A stretch of DNA of 35,073 nucleotides from Nitrospira sp. (GCA_028819435.1 JAPPLK010000084.1:1-35073), one strand, 5' to 3'. Shown: positions 7,190 through 16,333, counted from the first letter of the stretch. Translations and numbers: made by a program. Notes: generated by a model not told the origin, from the letters alone.

Positions 7190-8251
7190 ATGCGTGAGCA
7201 ACGATGGGAATCTCGTCAATCATTGAGTTTCCCCCAGGTCCTCGACCTGCTCGACCGTCTGCGCACCAGAGAATTGCGTCCCGTTGATCCTGATAAAGAA
7301 GGCATCTGTTACATCGAGGAGTGGCCGGTTTCATCGCCGGAAGCCATCCAACGACTCGATCAATGGCCCTTGGAAGACGTGACAATGGTTCATGTACTCG
7401 ATGAATGGAAAGACGATTTTTTTCTTCTGGCCGGCCGCTACCATTCGACTTTCCAACGCCACCAATCCGTCAGTGCGTATTGCTCCATCAGCCACCCGTG
7501 GCACCTTTCCGGCCATTTGGCCACCCTGCAACCCCTTGCCATGTTCTGGGCCGGATTCCGCCATACGCACTCATTCATCAGGGTCCGGTTCCATACCGCA
7601 ACGATTATTGCCCAGGGTGAACCCTATGCCCCCCACCAACGGCCGATCTGGCTGGATGAGCGACAAGCAGCGTTCCGCGAAGCCATTGACCTGCTTGATT
7701 TACCGATAGACGTTTCGATTCAAAAGGACCGGATCACGCTTCGCAACACCCACGAAGAAGTTCCGTTTTTTTGTTCCTGGCCGGATGCGTTCGGACCGTG
7801 CCAATTCGAGTTCAATTCCTCGGACCCATTCGCCTTCCTCGTACCGGCCAGCGGATTGGCTTCGACGCACCGGCTGCCGTCGGCAACGGTTCGAATCTAT
7901 TTGACCGGCTTTTCCCGGGAAACCCTGAATGAATTCAAGACCATCGAGCCCGGCGTACGAACAGTATACCGCTGCTCGGCCCATACCTGCCTGACGGACT
8001 TTCCGGCCCTGTTGGACATTGTGGGAAAGGGCGGCCGGCTGTACACCACCGTTTCCGAATTTCGAACACAAGCGATTCTTCCCGGTCACCCGGATGCCGC
8101 CGCCATTGTCGGAATCATGGGGATGGACAATCACTATCAACTCGAAGTCCGGTTGAACATGATGCCCCTGCCCATGACTGCGATGACCGCTTGGCTCGAG
8201 GAGTTGTTCACCTATCCCATGATCTATGCCCCACTCTCCCCTTTTCCATAA
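7190..8251 (+). CDS. Hypothetical protein, 353 aa, unrecognised family
   Basis: The reading frame has coding character and no competing frame, and ends 12 nt before the convergent lpxK stop. The product looks soluble: no signal peptide or membrane helix. It is rich in aromatic residues and His, with runs such as SISHPWHLSGHL and GFRHTHSFIRV, and a C-terminal half containing GKGGRLYTTVSEFR and GIMGMDNHYQLEVRL. No nucleotide-binding, metal-hydrolase or DNA-binding motif was identified. The ATG at 7190 has AGGA about 10 nt upstream. It sits alone behind the tRNA gene, so context does not suggest a role. Confidence 0.7.
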   Translation: MREQRWESRQSLSFPQVLDLLDRLRTRELRPVDPDKEGICYIEEWPVSSPEAIQRLDQWPLEDVTMVHVLDEWKDDFFLLAGRYHSTFQRHQSVSAYCSISHPWHLSGHLATLQPLAMFWAGFRHTHSFIRVRFHTATIIAQGEPYAPHQRPIWLDERQAAFREAIDLLDLPIDVSIQKDRITLRNTHEEVPFFCSWPDAFGPCQFEFNSSDPFAFLVPASGLASTHRLPSATVRIYLTGFSRETLNEFKTIEPGVRTVYRCSAHTCLTDFPALLDIVGKGGRLYTTVSEFRTQAILPGHPDAAAIVGIMGMDNHYQLEVRLNMMPLPMTAMTAWLEELFTYPMIYAPLSPFP

Positions 8252-8263
8252 GGAACCCCTTAC

Positions 8264-9286
8264 TTACAAAACCGCCAAGACCCTTTCCAAGCGACTCTCG
8301 CCATCCAAGAACTCCAACTCAAGACCAACGGCAAAAAGAGGAATGGGAACCGACCAATTCGATTGAACCTTTATCAAATCCTTTTCCGTCGTGAGCACCA
8401 CGTCCGGACGGCTCCGCTCAACGCGTCGATAAATCTCCGCAACCCTGGAAGGGCTGTACGCTTCATGATCCCGAAAGACAAGTTCATCCACCACCTGCAC
8501 GCCGAACGCCGTCACCATCCGGCGGAACTGTTCGGGATTCCCGATACCGCTGAAGAGGAGCGCCCGTTTTCTGCGAACGTCGGAAAGCGGCATCGATTCC
8601 GATGCACCCATCAATGTTTTGGGCGTGAATCTCGTGGTAATGGGATCGATCGTGGAACCCAGGGCCGCCCGGATCGGATCCAATACGTCAGCAATCATGG
8701 ATTCATTTTCAACCCGGGTCAGAACAATATCCGAGGCTCTTCTGGCTTCGCCAAGCGGTTCCCGAAGTTTTCCCGCGGGAAGCAGCGCCTGGATTCCGGC
8801 AGGATTGGAACTGTCTACCAACAGCAGGTTTACGTCGCGGTCGAGGCCCAAATGTTGGAAACCGTCATCCAGAACGAAACAGTCAATGGGTATTTGGCTC
8901 AATACCCAATGACCCAGTTCATATCGATCAGCGCCAACGGCCACGGCGACACCCGGACATCGCGTTGCCATGAGATAGGGTTCGTCACCAGCCTCCCGAG
9001 GTCCGGCAAGGACCGACGTTCCATCAGAGACCAGCAAAAATTCCCGTTGACTTTTACGACGGTATCCCCGGCTGAGGATGCACGGCTTTTTCCCGTATTT
9101 CAACAGCTTGCCTGCCACCCACATGGCCATGGGGGTTTTACCCGTTCCACCGACCGTAAGATTCCCGACGCTGACCACCGGACGCGGCAACCGGCGTCTC
9201 GCCAACCATCCTCGTTCATACAGCCGCGTCCGCATACACGTTGCGAACCGATACGGGGCGACAAGCAGAGATTTCCATCCATTCAT
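8264..9286 (-). CDS. lpxK: Tetraacyldisaccharide 4'-kinase LpxK
   Basis: Phosphorylates the 4' position of the tetraacyldisaccharide 1-phosphate to make lipid IVA at the inner membrane. The P-loop typical of LpxK, GNLTVGGTGKTP, is at residues 41-52, preceded by an amphipathic N-terminus that docks on the membrane. LDDGFQHLGLDRD, near residue 145, is the family hallmark. With the ATG at 9286 the protein is 340 aa, close to family length, and starts 7 nt after the waaA stop. A TTG at 9349 would add 21 residues and overlap waaA by 56 nt; neither start has a strong Shine-Dalgarno, so the start is uncertain. It is the last gene of the envelope run. Confidence 0.95.
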   Translation of the reverse strand: MNGWKSLLVAPYRFATCMRTRLYERGWLARRRLPRPVVSVGNLTVGGTGKTPMAMWVAGKLLKYGKKPCILSRGYRRKSQREFLLVSDGTSVLAGPREAGDEPYLMATRCPGVAVAVGADRYELGHWVLSQIPIDCFVLDDGFQHLGLDRDVNLLLVDSSNPAGIQALLPAGKLREPLGEARRASDIVLTRVENESMIADVLDPIRAALGSTIDPITTRFTPKTLMGASESMPLSDVRRKRALLFSGIGNPEQFRRMVTAFGVQVVDELVFRDHEAYSPSRVAEIYRRVERSRPDVVLTTEKDLIKVQSNWSVPIPLFAVGLELEFLDGESRLERVLAVL

Positions 9287-9293
9287 CGGACGT

Positions 9294-10619
9294 TCATGAA
9301 TGCCCGCGCCTCTTCCCTTCAAGAGGACATGGCTCAATAAAATTGACAACTTGCTCGACCATACTCACGTTTCTCTCGACCACTCCTTGGTTGTCATCGA
9401 TGACCTTTCGCGCCCGCAGTCCTATCTGAGACACCCAATCCTGACTCTGCATGCCCTTCATCAACGTTTCAGTCAATCCCTGCCCGTTGTTGACACGAAT
9501 GCCTCCCCCGGATTCAACTAATAAATCCGCAATTTCCTGGCAGTGATCCGTATGGGGGCCAAAATACACGGGCTTTCCCCAAGCCGCCGGTTCCAGGAGA
9601 TTGTGCCCTCCGACGGGAACCAGCGTCCCTCCCACAAATGCCATGTAGGCTGACCCGTACGCATGGGCCAATTCTCCCTGGGTATCAAGGATAATGACCC
9701 TCGGTCCCACGGTTTTCTGGTGACCCGTTTCCGGCAGCCGGCTTCGTCGCACCACCGGAAACCCGAAAGCCCGGATTGTTTCGGCCAGAGCGTCGCTGCG
9801 TTCAATATGTCGTGGTGCCAACACCAGAACCGCGTTGGGAAATGCACGGCTCACGGCGCGATAACTTTCCAAAAGAATTTCTTCTTCAACGGGATGAGTA
9901 CTCCCCGCGATAAGCAGCCTTTCGTCTTCCGACAGCCCGAACGTCGAACGGTGAATCGGTGTTCGAGAAGAGTAAATTCCATTCATCGTCAGGTCGAATT
10001 TCATGTTTCCCGTATGACGCATCCGGTCAGGTGAAGCGCCCAACTTGAGAAATCGTTGTTCATCCCTGACGGATTGCAGAAGCCCCAATGAGACCGTCGA
10101 GAGCACCTGACGCATGAACGGCCGGATCCAACGGTATCGTAAAAAAGAACGGGACGACAGTCGTCCGTTGAGGATCACGGAGGGAACGCCCCGGCGAGCC
10201 AACTCTCGCAACAGGTTCGGCCACAACTCGGTTTCGACGACCAAAAACCCGATGGGGTTCAGGGATGTAATGAACCGGTTAACGATCCAGGGATAATCCA
10301 ACGGCAAAAAACAATGCGTGGCGATGCCGGTTAATCGTTGCCGCACGGCTTCCCGTCCGGTTTCCGTGACGGTCGATACGATGATCTTGACTGCGGGGTA
10401 TCGATGATGAAGCGTCGTCACGAACGGCACGATGGCAGAAACTTCTCCCAGGGACACGGCGTGAATCCAGAGCACGTCCTGCTGGGAGTCCCACCCTCGC
10501 GGCACAACCCATCCTATCCGTTGCAACAGGCCGGAACGACACCGTTTCTTGAGCAGCAACGCGCAAAGAATGAGCGGAAACGCGAGGATGAGGAGCACAT
10601 TATATAGACCGTACCACAT
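9294..10619 (-). CDS. waaA: Kdo transferase WaaA (KdtA)
   Basis: Transfers 3-deoxy-manno-octulosonate from CMP-Kdo to lipid IVA at the inner membrane (GT30). The 441-aa protein begins with one membrane anchor (residues about 4-23) and then the HAVSLGEVSA segment; Glu59 corresponds to the catalytic Glu of the family. VVETELWPNLL and GRLSSRS mark the N-terminal Rossmann domain; GSTHPVEEEILLESYRAV near 240 and the FVGGTLVPVGGHNLLEPAAW segment mark the CMP-Kdo-binding C-terminal domain. How many Kdo residues it adds cannot be told from sequence. It lies between the acyltransferase and lpxK. Confidence 0.97.
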   Translation of the reverse strand: MWYGLYNVLLILAFPLILCALLLKKRCRSGLLQRIGWVVPRGWDSQQDVLWIHAVSLGEVSAIVPFVTTLHHRYPAVKIIVSTVTETGREAVRQRLTGIATHCFLPLDYPWIVNRFITSLNPIGFLVVETELWPNLLRELARRGVPSVILNGRLSSRSFLRYRWIRPFMRQVLSTVSLGLLQSVRDEQRFLKLGASPDRMRHTGNMKFDLTMNGIYSSRTPIHRSTFGLSEDERLLIAGSTHPVEEEILLESYRAVSRAFPNAVLVLAPRHIERSDALAETIRAFGFPVVRRSRLPETGHQKTVGPRVIILDTQGELAHAYGSAYMAFVGGTLVPVGGHNLLEPAAWGKPVYFGPHTDHCQEIADLLVESGGGIRVNNGQGLTETLMKGMQSQDWVSQIGLRARKVIDDNQGVVERNVSMVEQVVNFIEPCPLEGKRRGHS

Positions 10620-10646
10620 CTCGACACGAACCCGGATTAAAAGGCA

Positions 10647-10678
10647 ATGCCGGTTCTCCCGTTTTCAACGGGAGGCAT
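10647..10678. other. Intra-operon hairpin between the acyltransferase and waaA
   Basis: CTCCCGTT (10656-10663) and AACGGGAG (10667-10674) form a perfect 8-bp stem with a 3-nt loop, extended by ATGC/GCAT after an internal bulge. No T-tract follows on either strand. It may modulate transcript processing within the run or be a degenerate repeat. Confidence 0.5.
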
Positions 10679-11375
10679 CAGGAATCGTCTCGTCCGGCAT
10701 CGGTCGGAGCAACGGCTGGCTTTTCTCGCAAATCATGACACATCGCTTCCGCTTCGGATGACAGGGAGCAGAGGGTGGTTTCCAACTCTATCCGTATCCG
10801 TTCCAGGGTCTCGGCACCAGCATCACGTTCAACCCGAATCGGGTTGCCCCAAAGATAGATCCCGCTGGAAAACGGATACGGGACTATGAACCGGTCCCAA
10901 CTGGAAAAGACTTTTTTTTTGAGCACGCAAACGCCAGGGGAACGATAGGCAGGCCCGTGAATTTGGCGAGCGCGACGACCCCCGGTTGAATGCGATGTCT
11001 GGGCCCCTTGGGACCATCGGGCGTGATGACGAGGTCAACGCCCCGTCGGCTCAGGCGAATGAGTTGACGCAAGGCCTTGTGTCCTCCCCTCGTGGTCGAC
11101 CCGCGAACGGCGCCGAAGCCGAATCGTTTGATGATGCGATAAATGATTTCCCCGTCACGGTGCTGGCTGATCAGGATCTCGGGGTGAGGGCCACGGTAAC
11201 CTAACGGGATCATCAATTGTTGCCCGTGCCAGAATGCCAGGATGATATTGCATCCTTCCCGGTATATCCGGTCAACCGGTTCGAATCCATGCGACTTCAA
11301 GGACATCGACTTGCCGAGAAGCCGAATCGTGGCCGCGCCAAGAAACGACAGGATGCTTAATTTCAGTGCGTTCAT
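10678..11375 (-). pseudogene. DUF374 lysophospholipid/lipid A acyltransferase, broken by a -1 frameshift at an A9 run
   Basis: Two overlapping frames make one protein. The first (from ATG 11375) encodes about 151 residues with the DUF374 hallmarks AFWHGQQLMIPL, SQHRDGE, GSTTRGG and TPDGPKGPR, then reads out of frame and stops at 10884. The second carries the family C-terminus (SSWDRFIVPYPFSSG onward, to 10678). The switch lies in nine consecutive A on the coding strand (T9 at 10912-10920); one extra A would give an uninterrupted product of about 232 aa. This may be a homopolymer sequencing error, a true mutation, or expression by slippage. Intact family members are proposed to acylate Kdo-lipid A; the position between msbA and waaA fits. 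Confidence 0.85.
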
Positions 11376-11401
11376 CCTCTAAGCTGCTGGTCTTTGATTG
11401 G

Positions 11402-13150
11402 CTATCGTATCGTGCGCATTGCGGGAACGTCGTGGAATTGTGTCTGGTACAGTCGCGAGTACACCCCGTTTCGACGAAGTAACTCATGGTGGAGACCCTC
11501 TTCCACAATGCGCCCTTCGTCCAGGACGATAATACGGTCTGCGTGCTGAACGGTCGAAAGGCGGTGCGCAATGACCAGCGTCGTCCGGTTTTTCATCAAT
11601 TCAGCCAAGGCCGCCTGGACTTGTCGTTCGGACTCGGTATCCAACGCGGAGGTCGCTTCATCGAGAATCAGCAGCGGAGGATTCCGCAATATCGCACGGG
11701 CAATGGCCAACCGCTGCCTCTGTCCGCCAGACAGGGTGACGCCGTTTTCTCCTATCAGCGTATCCAACCCGTTGGGCAACTCTTCAATAATTTCCCACGC
11801 GTATCCCGCTCGGGCGGCCTGGATAATTTCTTCCTCGGATGCATCAGGCCGTCCATATGCAATGTTAGCCCGTACCGATTCATCAAACAAGACCGTCTCC
11901 TGGGAGACGATGGCAATCTGCGGACGCAGGGACGTCAGGGTCACCTCCTTGAGGTCCAGGCCGTCGATCAGGATGCGGCCTTCGGATGGCTCATAAAACC
12001 TCGGCACCAAACTCATCAGGGTGGATTTGCCGCTCCCGCTTTTTCCGACCAACGCAATCACTTCGCCAAATTCGACGGACAGGTTAATGTGTTCGATTGC
12101 CGGGGCATCACTCCCTTCATAATGAAAGCTCACGTTTTGAAACTCCAGGGAACGCGAGATGGCCGGCAAGGTCGCACGTCCGGAGTCGCGCACAAATTCG
12201 TGCTCCACGTCGAGCATTTCAAAAACCCGGTTCGCCCCTGCAATCGCCCGTTGAATGAACATATTGGCGCTGGCCAGTTTTTTTAACGGAGCATACGCCA
12301 TGAACATAGCCGCTAAAAAGGAAAAAAACTCGCCGGGTTTCATTTGTCCGTCTATCACTGAAAACCCTCCGTACCACACGATAAAGGCAATGCCACCTAT
12401 GCCTATTACCTCCAAGAGGGGCGACGTCAGCGCAGCCAGTTGCGCCGATTTCGTGACCGCTCGCAAATACGTGGTATTTCCCTTGGCAAATCGTTGCCGT
12501 TCAACGTGTTCACCACCGTACGCTTTGACGAGTCGAATCCCGGCAAAGGCTTCCTTCAACGACGAGGCCATATCTCCCATCGACTCCTGGCCCCTGGTAG
12601 CCAACTTTCGCAACCGCTTGCCGATTTTCACGATGGCATAGGTTGAAACCGGCATTACCACAAGCAACGCCGTGGCCAACTTCCAATTCTGGTAGAACGC
12701 CACGCCGGTCAATACAACAAGGATCAGCCCCTGTTGAATCAGGTCTCTAACGACGTTGGGAACGGCGTTGGCCATTTCATTGACGTCGTTGATGATCCGT
12801 GCAACCAATCGCCCACTTGAATGTTTCTGGTGAAACGGCAACGACATGTAAAGAAAGTGGCCGAACAGTTGCTGCCGGACTTCCGCCACCACGCGATTGC
12901 CCACGTAACTCATGAGATAGGCTTGACCATACGCGAAGAGTCCCTTCAACGTGGCCGCGCCAAGAATGACCAGGGGCAGAACCGTTAACAGCAGTTGATC
13001 CTTGGCGATAAAAATTTCGTCAAGGACCGGTTGTACCAACCAGGCATACAATCCGGACATGCCCGCCACGCCCGCCGCGCACAGACACGCCACGATCAAC
13101 CGGAACCGGTATTCATGCAGGTAGGATAAAATCCTGAGATAAACTGTCAT
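11402..13150 (-). CDS. msbA: Lipid A flippase/exporter MsbA (ABC half-transporter)
   Basis: A 582-aa fused membrane and nucleotide-binding half-transporter that works as a homodimer to flip core-lipid A across the inner membrane. Six N-terminal membrane helices are followed by an ATPase domain with Walker A GKSGSGKST near residue 370, signature LSGGQRQR near 475 and Walker B LLILDEATSALD near 497. The ATG at 13150 overlaps the lpxB stop (ATGA, 13147-13150), so it is preferred to the GTG at 13159. Other lipid exporters share this architecture, but placement between lpxB and waaA/lpxK supports MsbA. Confidence 0.95.
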   Translation of the reverse strand: MTVYLRILSYLHEYRFRLIVACLCAAGVAGMSGLYAWLVQPVLDEIFIAKDQLLLTVLPLVILGAATLKGLFAYGQAYLMSYVGNRVVAEVRQQLFGHFLYMSLPFHQKHSSGRLVARIINDVNEMANAVPNVVRDLIQQGLILVVLTGVAFYQNWKLATALLVVMPVSTYAIVKIGKRLRKLATRGQESMGDMASSLKEAFAGIRLVKAYGGEHVERQRFAKGNTTYLRAVTKSAQLAALTSPLLEVIGIGGIAFIVWYGGFSVIDGQMKPGEFFSFLAAMFMAYAPLKKLASANMFIQRAIAGANRVFEMLDVEHEFVRDSGRATLPAISRSLEFQNVSFHYEGSDAPAIEHINLSVEFGEVIALVGKSGSGKSTLMSLVPRFYEPSEGRILIDGLDLKEVTLTSLRPQIAIVSQETVLFDESVRANIAYGRPDASEEEIIQAARAGYAWEIIEELPNGLDTLIGENGVTLSGGQRQRLAIARAILRNPPLLILDEATSALDTESERQVQAALAELMKNRTTLVIAHRLSTVQHADRIIVLDEGRIVEEGLHHELLRRNGVYSRLYQTQFHDVPAMRTIR

Positions 13151-14283
13151 GCCTGACACTCGTCCAACACGACCTCCGCCGCTCTTAGGGAAGCTCCGGG
13201 CGAACCAAGCTTGGCGCGAATGCCACCCAAGGCTTCCCGCATTTGATCGTACCGGGCTTGATCCTTCAGAAGACCAAGCGCCTCTGCGCTTAGTCGTTCA
13301 GCCGTCATTTCCGATTGCAATAATTCCGGGACAATGCCACTCCCGGCGACCAGGTTGACCAAACCCACGTGTTCGACCGTGATGACCATTTTGGCAAGAA
13401 GACAGGTCAACAGGGAAACACGATACGCCAGGATCATGGGCGTGCCGACCAAGGCTGCCTGCAAGGTGGCCGTCCCCGAAGCCACCAACAGCAAATCCGC
13501 GGCGGTCATGACCTCTTCGGGTCGATTCGGTACCACGGTCACGGGAAGCTCCTTTTGGTCAATGACCGCGTTGACCCATTCTGCGGCTACCGTGGGCGCT
13601 TGCCCGATGACGCAATGAAGGTCGGGAAATGATTCCCGAATGCGTCCCACCGCTTCCATCATAGTCGGCAACAGTGACTCGATTTCGGCATGCCGGCTTC
13701 CGGGAAGCACTCCAAGAACCAAGCCTTGAACCGGCAGCCCCAATTGTCGGCGCACATGAGCCGTATCATACCGCTGTGCCACGTGATCAAGTAAGGGATG
13801 ACCAACAAAGTTACAAGGCACGTTGGCTTCACGGTACAGGGCCTCCTCAAATGGAAGAATAACGATCATCCGGCGCACGACTCGCTTGATCAAATTCATC
13901 CGGTACTGGCCCCATGCCCAAACCTGCGGTGCGATGTAATAGATGACGCGATGCCCGAACTTCGCCGCGGTCCTGGCCAGCCGAAGATTCATCGATGGAT
14001 TATCGACAAACACCACGCCATCGAAGGATTCCCTTCTGAAAAACCGCCTAAGGGTCAACAAGTTGGCCAAGCCCTTCCAAATCTCGACCGGGCCCGGCAC
14101 CCCAACGACGTCCAAACGATGTAAACCCGGCACCAGTTCCACTCCTGCAGCCCGCATGTGCTGCCCACCGACTCCTACGATTCTGACTCCAGGCTGAAGT
14201 TCTTTCAGGGCTTTCGCCAAATTTGCACCGTGGAGGTCGCCTGACGCCTCACCGGTGACGATCATGATCGACGGACCAGCCAC
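13147..14283 (-). CDS. lpxB: Lipid-A-disaccharide synthase LpxB
   Basis: Condenses UDP-2,3-diacylglucosamine with lipid X to form the beta-1',6 disaccharide (GT19), peripheral on the inner membrane. The 378-aa protein opens with MIVTGEASGDLHGANL, the LpxB signature, and contains YYIAPQVWAWG, NFVGHPLLD and LPGSRHAEI in family order. The start is a GTG at 14283 with AGGAGG close upstream, 8 nt after the oxidoreductase stop. It is coupled to msbA by an ATGA overlap. The LpxI product upstream supplies its acceptor substrate. Confidence 0.97.
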   Translation of the reverse strand: MAGPSIMIVTGEASGDLHGANLAKALKELQPGVRIVGVGGQHMRAAGVELVPGLHRLDVVGVPGPVEIWKGLANLLTLRRFFRRESFDGVVFVDNPSMNLRLARTAAKFGHRVIYYIAPQVWAWGQYRMNLIKRVVRRMIVILPFEEALYREANVPCNFVGHPLLDHVAQRYDTAHVRRQLGLPVQGLVLGVLPGSRHAEIESLLPTMMEAVGRIRESFPDLHCVIGQAPTVAAEWVNAVIDQKELPVTVVPNRPEEVMTAADLLLVASGTATLQAALVGTPMILAYRVSLLTCLLAKMVITVEHVGLVNLVAGSGIVPELLQSEMTAERLSAEALGLLKDQARYDQMREALGGIRAKLGSPGASLRAAEVVLDECQA

Positions 14284-14291
14284 GCCCTCCT

Positions 14292-15269
14292 CTAAGGTGC
14301 TACCCTTGAAAGCCCGGCCAGCGGATACACTTTCCCACGGATGGACCGTTTGATCGCATGGACGAGTTCCAAGGCGGCCAAACCCTCTTCGCCGGAAACA
14401 CCGCCGGCAGTACCGACCTGGATGACTTGCGCAAAAGCTTGTAATTCACGCTTAAGCGGCTCTTCATCTCCTGCCTGGACCGTTTCTTCCTGAACGAACG
14501 ATTCGTCGCTTGGGACTTGTCTGTACACGATGCCCCGGCGGGAAAGAAAGTCAACGGAAAGATAGAGGCGTTCCTGAAACAGACGCATTTTTCGCAAACG
14601 GCCGGTCGAGACGCGGCTGGCAGTCAAATTGACGACACAATCCTTGTCGAATTCCACCCGGGCATGCGCAAAATCAAACTGCGGGGAAAGAACCGCGGTT
14701 CCAACAGCCTCCACTTTGGAGACCTTCCCCAGGCCAAAAGACAAAATCAGGTCAACGTCGTGAATCATCAGGTCCAGCACCACGTCGACGTCCGTTCCCC
14801 GTGGTTGAAAGGGAGCAAGCCGATGACATTCGATAAACCTGGGAGAGGACAGAAGATCCTGAACCAGGTCCCTGACGGGATTGAAGCGCTCAACGTGCCC
14901 TACGTGTAACACCAGTCCTTTCTGCTGCGCACGGTCGATCATCTGTCGGCCTTCGTCCGGCGTGACAGCCAGAGGCTTTTCGACCAATACGTGCACGCCT
15001 GCATCGAGACAATCCAGCACGACCTCCCGGTGCTGCAACGTCGGCACGGCGACGCTCACCGCGTCGACCTGGCCCAACAGATTCCGGTAATCTCCAAAAT
15101 GGGCCGCCCCGAAACGGTTGCCGACTTCGGCCCGTCGGGTCTCGTCAAGATCAGCGACGCCGACCAACCGAGTCTGGGGCAATTCCGAATAGATACGAGC
15201 ATGATGTTGCCCAAGGTGCCCCACACCGATGACCCCGACGTTGATGAGTTGCATGCTTTGTCCTGACAT
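14292..15269 (-). CDS. Gfo/Idh/MocA-family NAD(P)-dependent oxidoreductase (GnnA-like candidate)
   Basis: A 325-aa sugar-type dehydrogenase. The Rossmann motif GVIGVGHLGQHH is at residues 12-23, the family EKPLA motif has its Glu-Lys at 97-98, and VGHVERFNP and DLMIHDVDLILS supply substrate-pocket residues, including the conserved IHDVD. It lies between lpxI and lpxB. In Acidithiobacillus a family member at this place, GnnA, oxidises UDP-GlcNAc at C3 for amide-linked lipid A; here no adjacent GnnB aminotransferase is present, so that role is only a hypothesis. ATG 15269 (GAGG 8 nt upstream) and ATG 15254 (AGGA 6 nt upstream) are both plausible starts. Confidence 0.9.
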   Translation of the reverse strand: MSGQSMQLINVGVIGVGHLGQHHARIYSELPQTRLVGVADLDETRRAEVGNRFGAAHFGDYRNLLGQVDAVSVAVPTLQHREVVLDCLDAGVHVLVEKPLAVTPDEGRQMIDRAQQKGLVLHVGHVERFNPVRDLVQDLLSSPRFIECHRLAPFQPRGTDVDVVLDLMIHDVDLILSFGLGKVSKVEAVGTAVLSPQFDFAHARVEFDKDCVVNLTASRVSTGRLRKMRLFQERLYLSVDFLSRRGIVYRQVPSDESFVQEETVQAGDEEPLKRELQAFAQVIQVGTAGGVSGEEGLAALELVHAIKRSIRGKVYPLAGLSRVAP

Positions 15270-15302
15270 GAAAACAGCCTCACTCAGGCAGCGTCTCCCG
15301 TT

Positions 15303-15418
15303 CCCCTCCCTTGTAAGGAGGGGTGAGGGGAGGTAGACCCTGCGGTTGGGAAGGCAAAATCCCGTGCCCTGTGGGCGCTCAACTCTACCCCCACCGACCT
15401 CCCCTTACAAAGGGGAGG
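15303..15418. repeat. Modular palindromic repeat, two 35-bp units in divergent orientation
   Basis: Unit one (15303-15337, reverse) is a CCCCTCC/GGAGGGG hairpin ending in GGTAGA; unit two (15384-15418, forward) starts TCTACC and ends in the hairpin CCTCCCCTT-ACA-AAGGGGAGG. Each unit is 35 nt. Together they split the envelope run between lpxI and the oxidoreductase gene. The same unit is paired the other way round at 26693-26769. Confidence 0.85.
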
Positions 15419-15467
15419 AAAAGAGAACTAGACCCACATAGGGCAGATGCAGAATAGTGCCACCCGA

Positions 15468-16319
15468 TTATCCCCGGATACCAATGATGACGATGTCGGC
15501 CCGACGAGCTTTTTCCAGCGTCTCTTCCCGGTCGATCATAATAGTCTTGTGGGCCTCCAAGGCCAGCACCGACGCCTTCGCTTCATCCATCGCGTCGATG
15601 GTTCGAGGACCGACCGCGGGCAAGTCAAACCGTAAATCCTGCTGGGGCTTGCAACACTTGACGACAACGGCCCCGCTCCGAGCCAACCGGGCGCCGCGCC
15701 GGATGGTTTCATCCGTACCTTCAACCGCTTCAACCGCAACGATCACGCGATCTTTGACCACCACGCATTGACCAACGTCCATACGGCCGACGTTTTTCGC
15801 AATACGCCATCCGTAGGATACGTCCTCCCGTTCCTTCCTGGACGCCTCACGCCGGGTCAACGTGCCTTCGGGGACCACGAGATTCGAAAGCCCGAACGTG
15901 GACTCTCGAATCGTAATCCCTTCCCCTTCCAGATCGTCGGCAATAGCCCTGAGAATCTGGTCATCCTTCCATGATTTCAGCTTGGCAAAAAACGCCATCG
16001 CCCGAAAATCCGGACGCACGCCGGAAAAAAGATGCGTTTTTTTCATCCCCCCCAGCATCACGGCCTGCTCGACGCCGTCACATTTGAGGGCCTGAATGAC
16101 TTTTCCGAATTGACCAATGCGAACCCAATGCATCCGGTCGACCACCTGCTCCAACTCAGGAGAGGTTTCACCGCGATGGGCCACAGCCGACACTCGAAAC
16201 CCGAGCTTTCTGGCGTTTTCGGCAAAGATGACGGGGAAGCGACCGTTGCCTGCAATAAGGCCTATCCAGGCTCCAGTGGGAGGAAGCGGCAAAGCTGACG
16301 ACGACAAATCTTGTGTCAC
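15468..16319 (-). CDS. lpxI: UDP-2,3-diacylglucosamine pyrophosphatase LpxI (DUF1009)
   Basis: Hydrolyses UDP-2,3-diacylglucosamine to lipid X and UMP; it replaces LpxH, which has an unrelated fold. The N-terminal domain starts IGLIAGNGRFPVIFAENA and includes the MLGGMKKTHLF stretch; the C-terminal DUF1009 domain includes VVKDRVIVAVEAVEGTDETI, CKPQQDLRFDLPAVGP and the terminal IDREETLEKARRADIVIIG, all typical of the family. The GTG at 16319 (283 aa) follows the lpxA stop by 14 nt; a GTG at 16379 gives 303 aa and a 46-nt overlap, so the start is uncertain. It continues from lpxA and precedes the repeat-containing gap. Confidence 0.93.
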   Translation of the reverse strand: MTQDLSSSALPLPPTGAWIGLIAGNGRFPVIFAENARKLGFRVSAVAHRGETSPELEQVVDRMHWVRIGQFGKVIQALKCDGVEQAVMLGGMKKTHLFSGVRPDFRAMAFFAKLKSWKDDQILRAIADDLEGEGITIRESTFGLSNLVVPEGTLTRREASRKEREDVSYGWRIAKNVGRMDVGQCVVVKDRVIVAVEAVEGTDETIRRGARLARSGAVVVKCCKPQQDLRFDLPAVGPRTIDAMDEAKASVLALEAHKTIMIDREETLEKARRADIVIIGIRG

Positions 16320-16333
16320 CGCGTGTGGGTTAC

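Noticed and set aside
8363..9340. Long plus-strand frame of 325 codons
   Set aside because: It is antisense to lpxK, whose motifs are clear, and its translation lacks any recognisable domain.
11486..12286. Plus-strand frame of 266 codons
   Set aside because: Antisense to the MsbA ATPase domain; low-complexity, arginine- and glutamine-rich translation without motifs.
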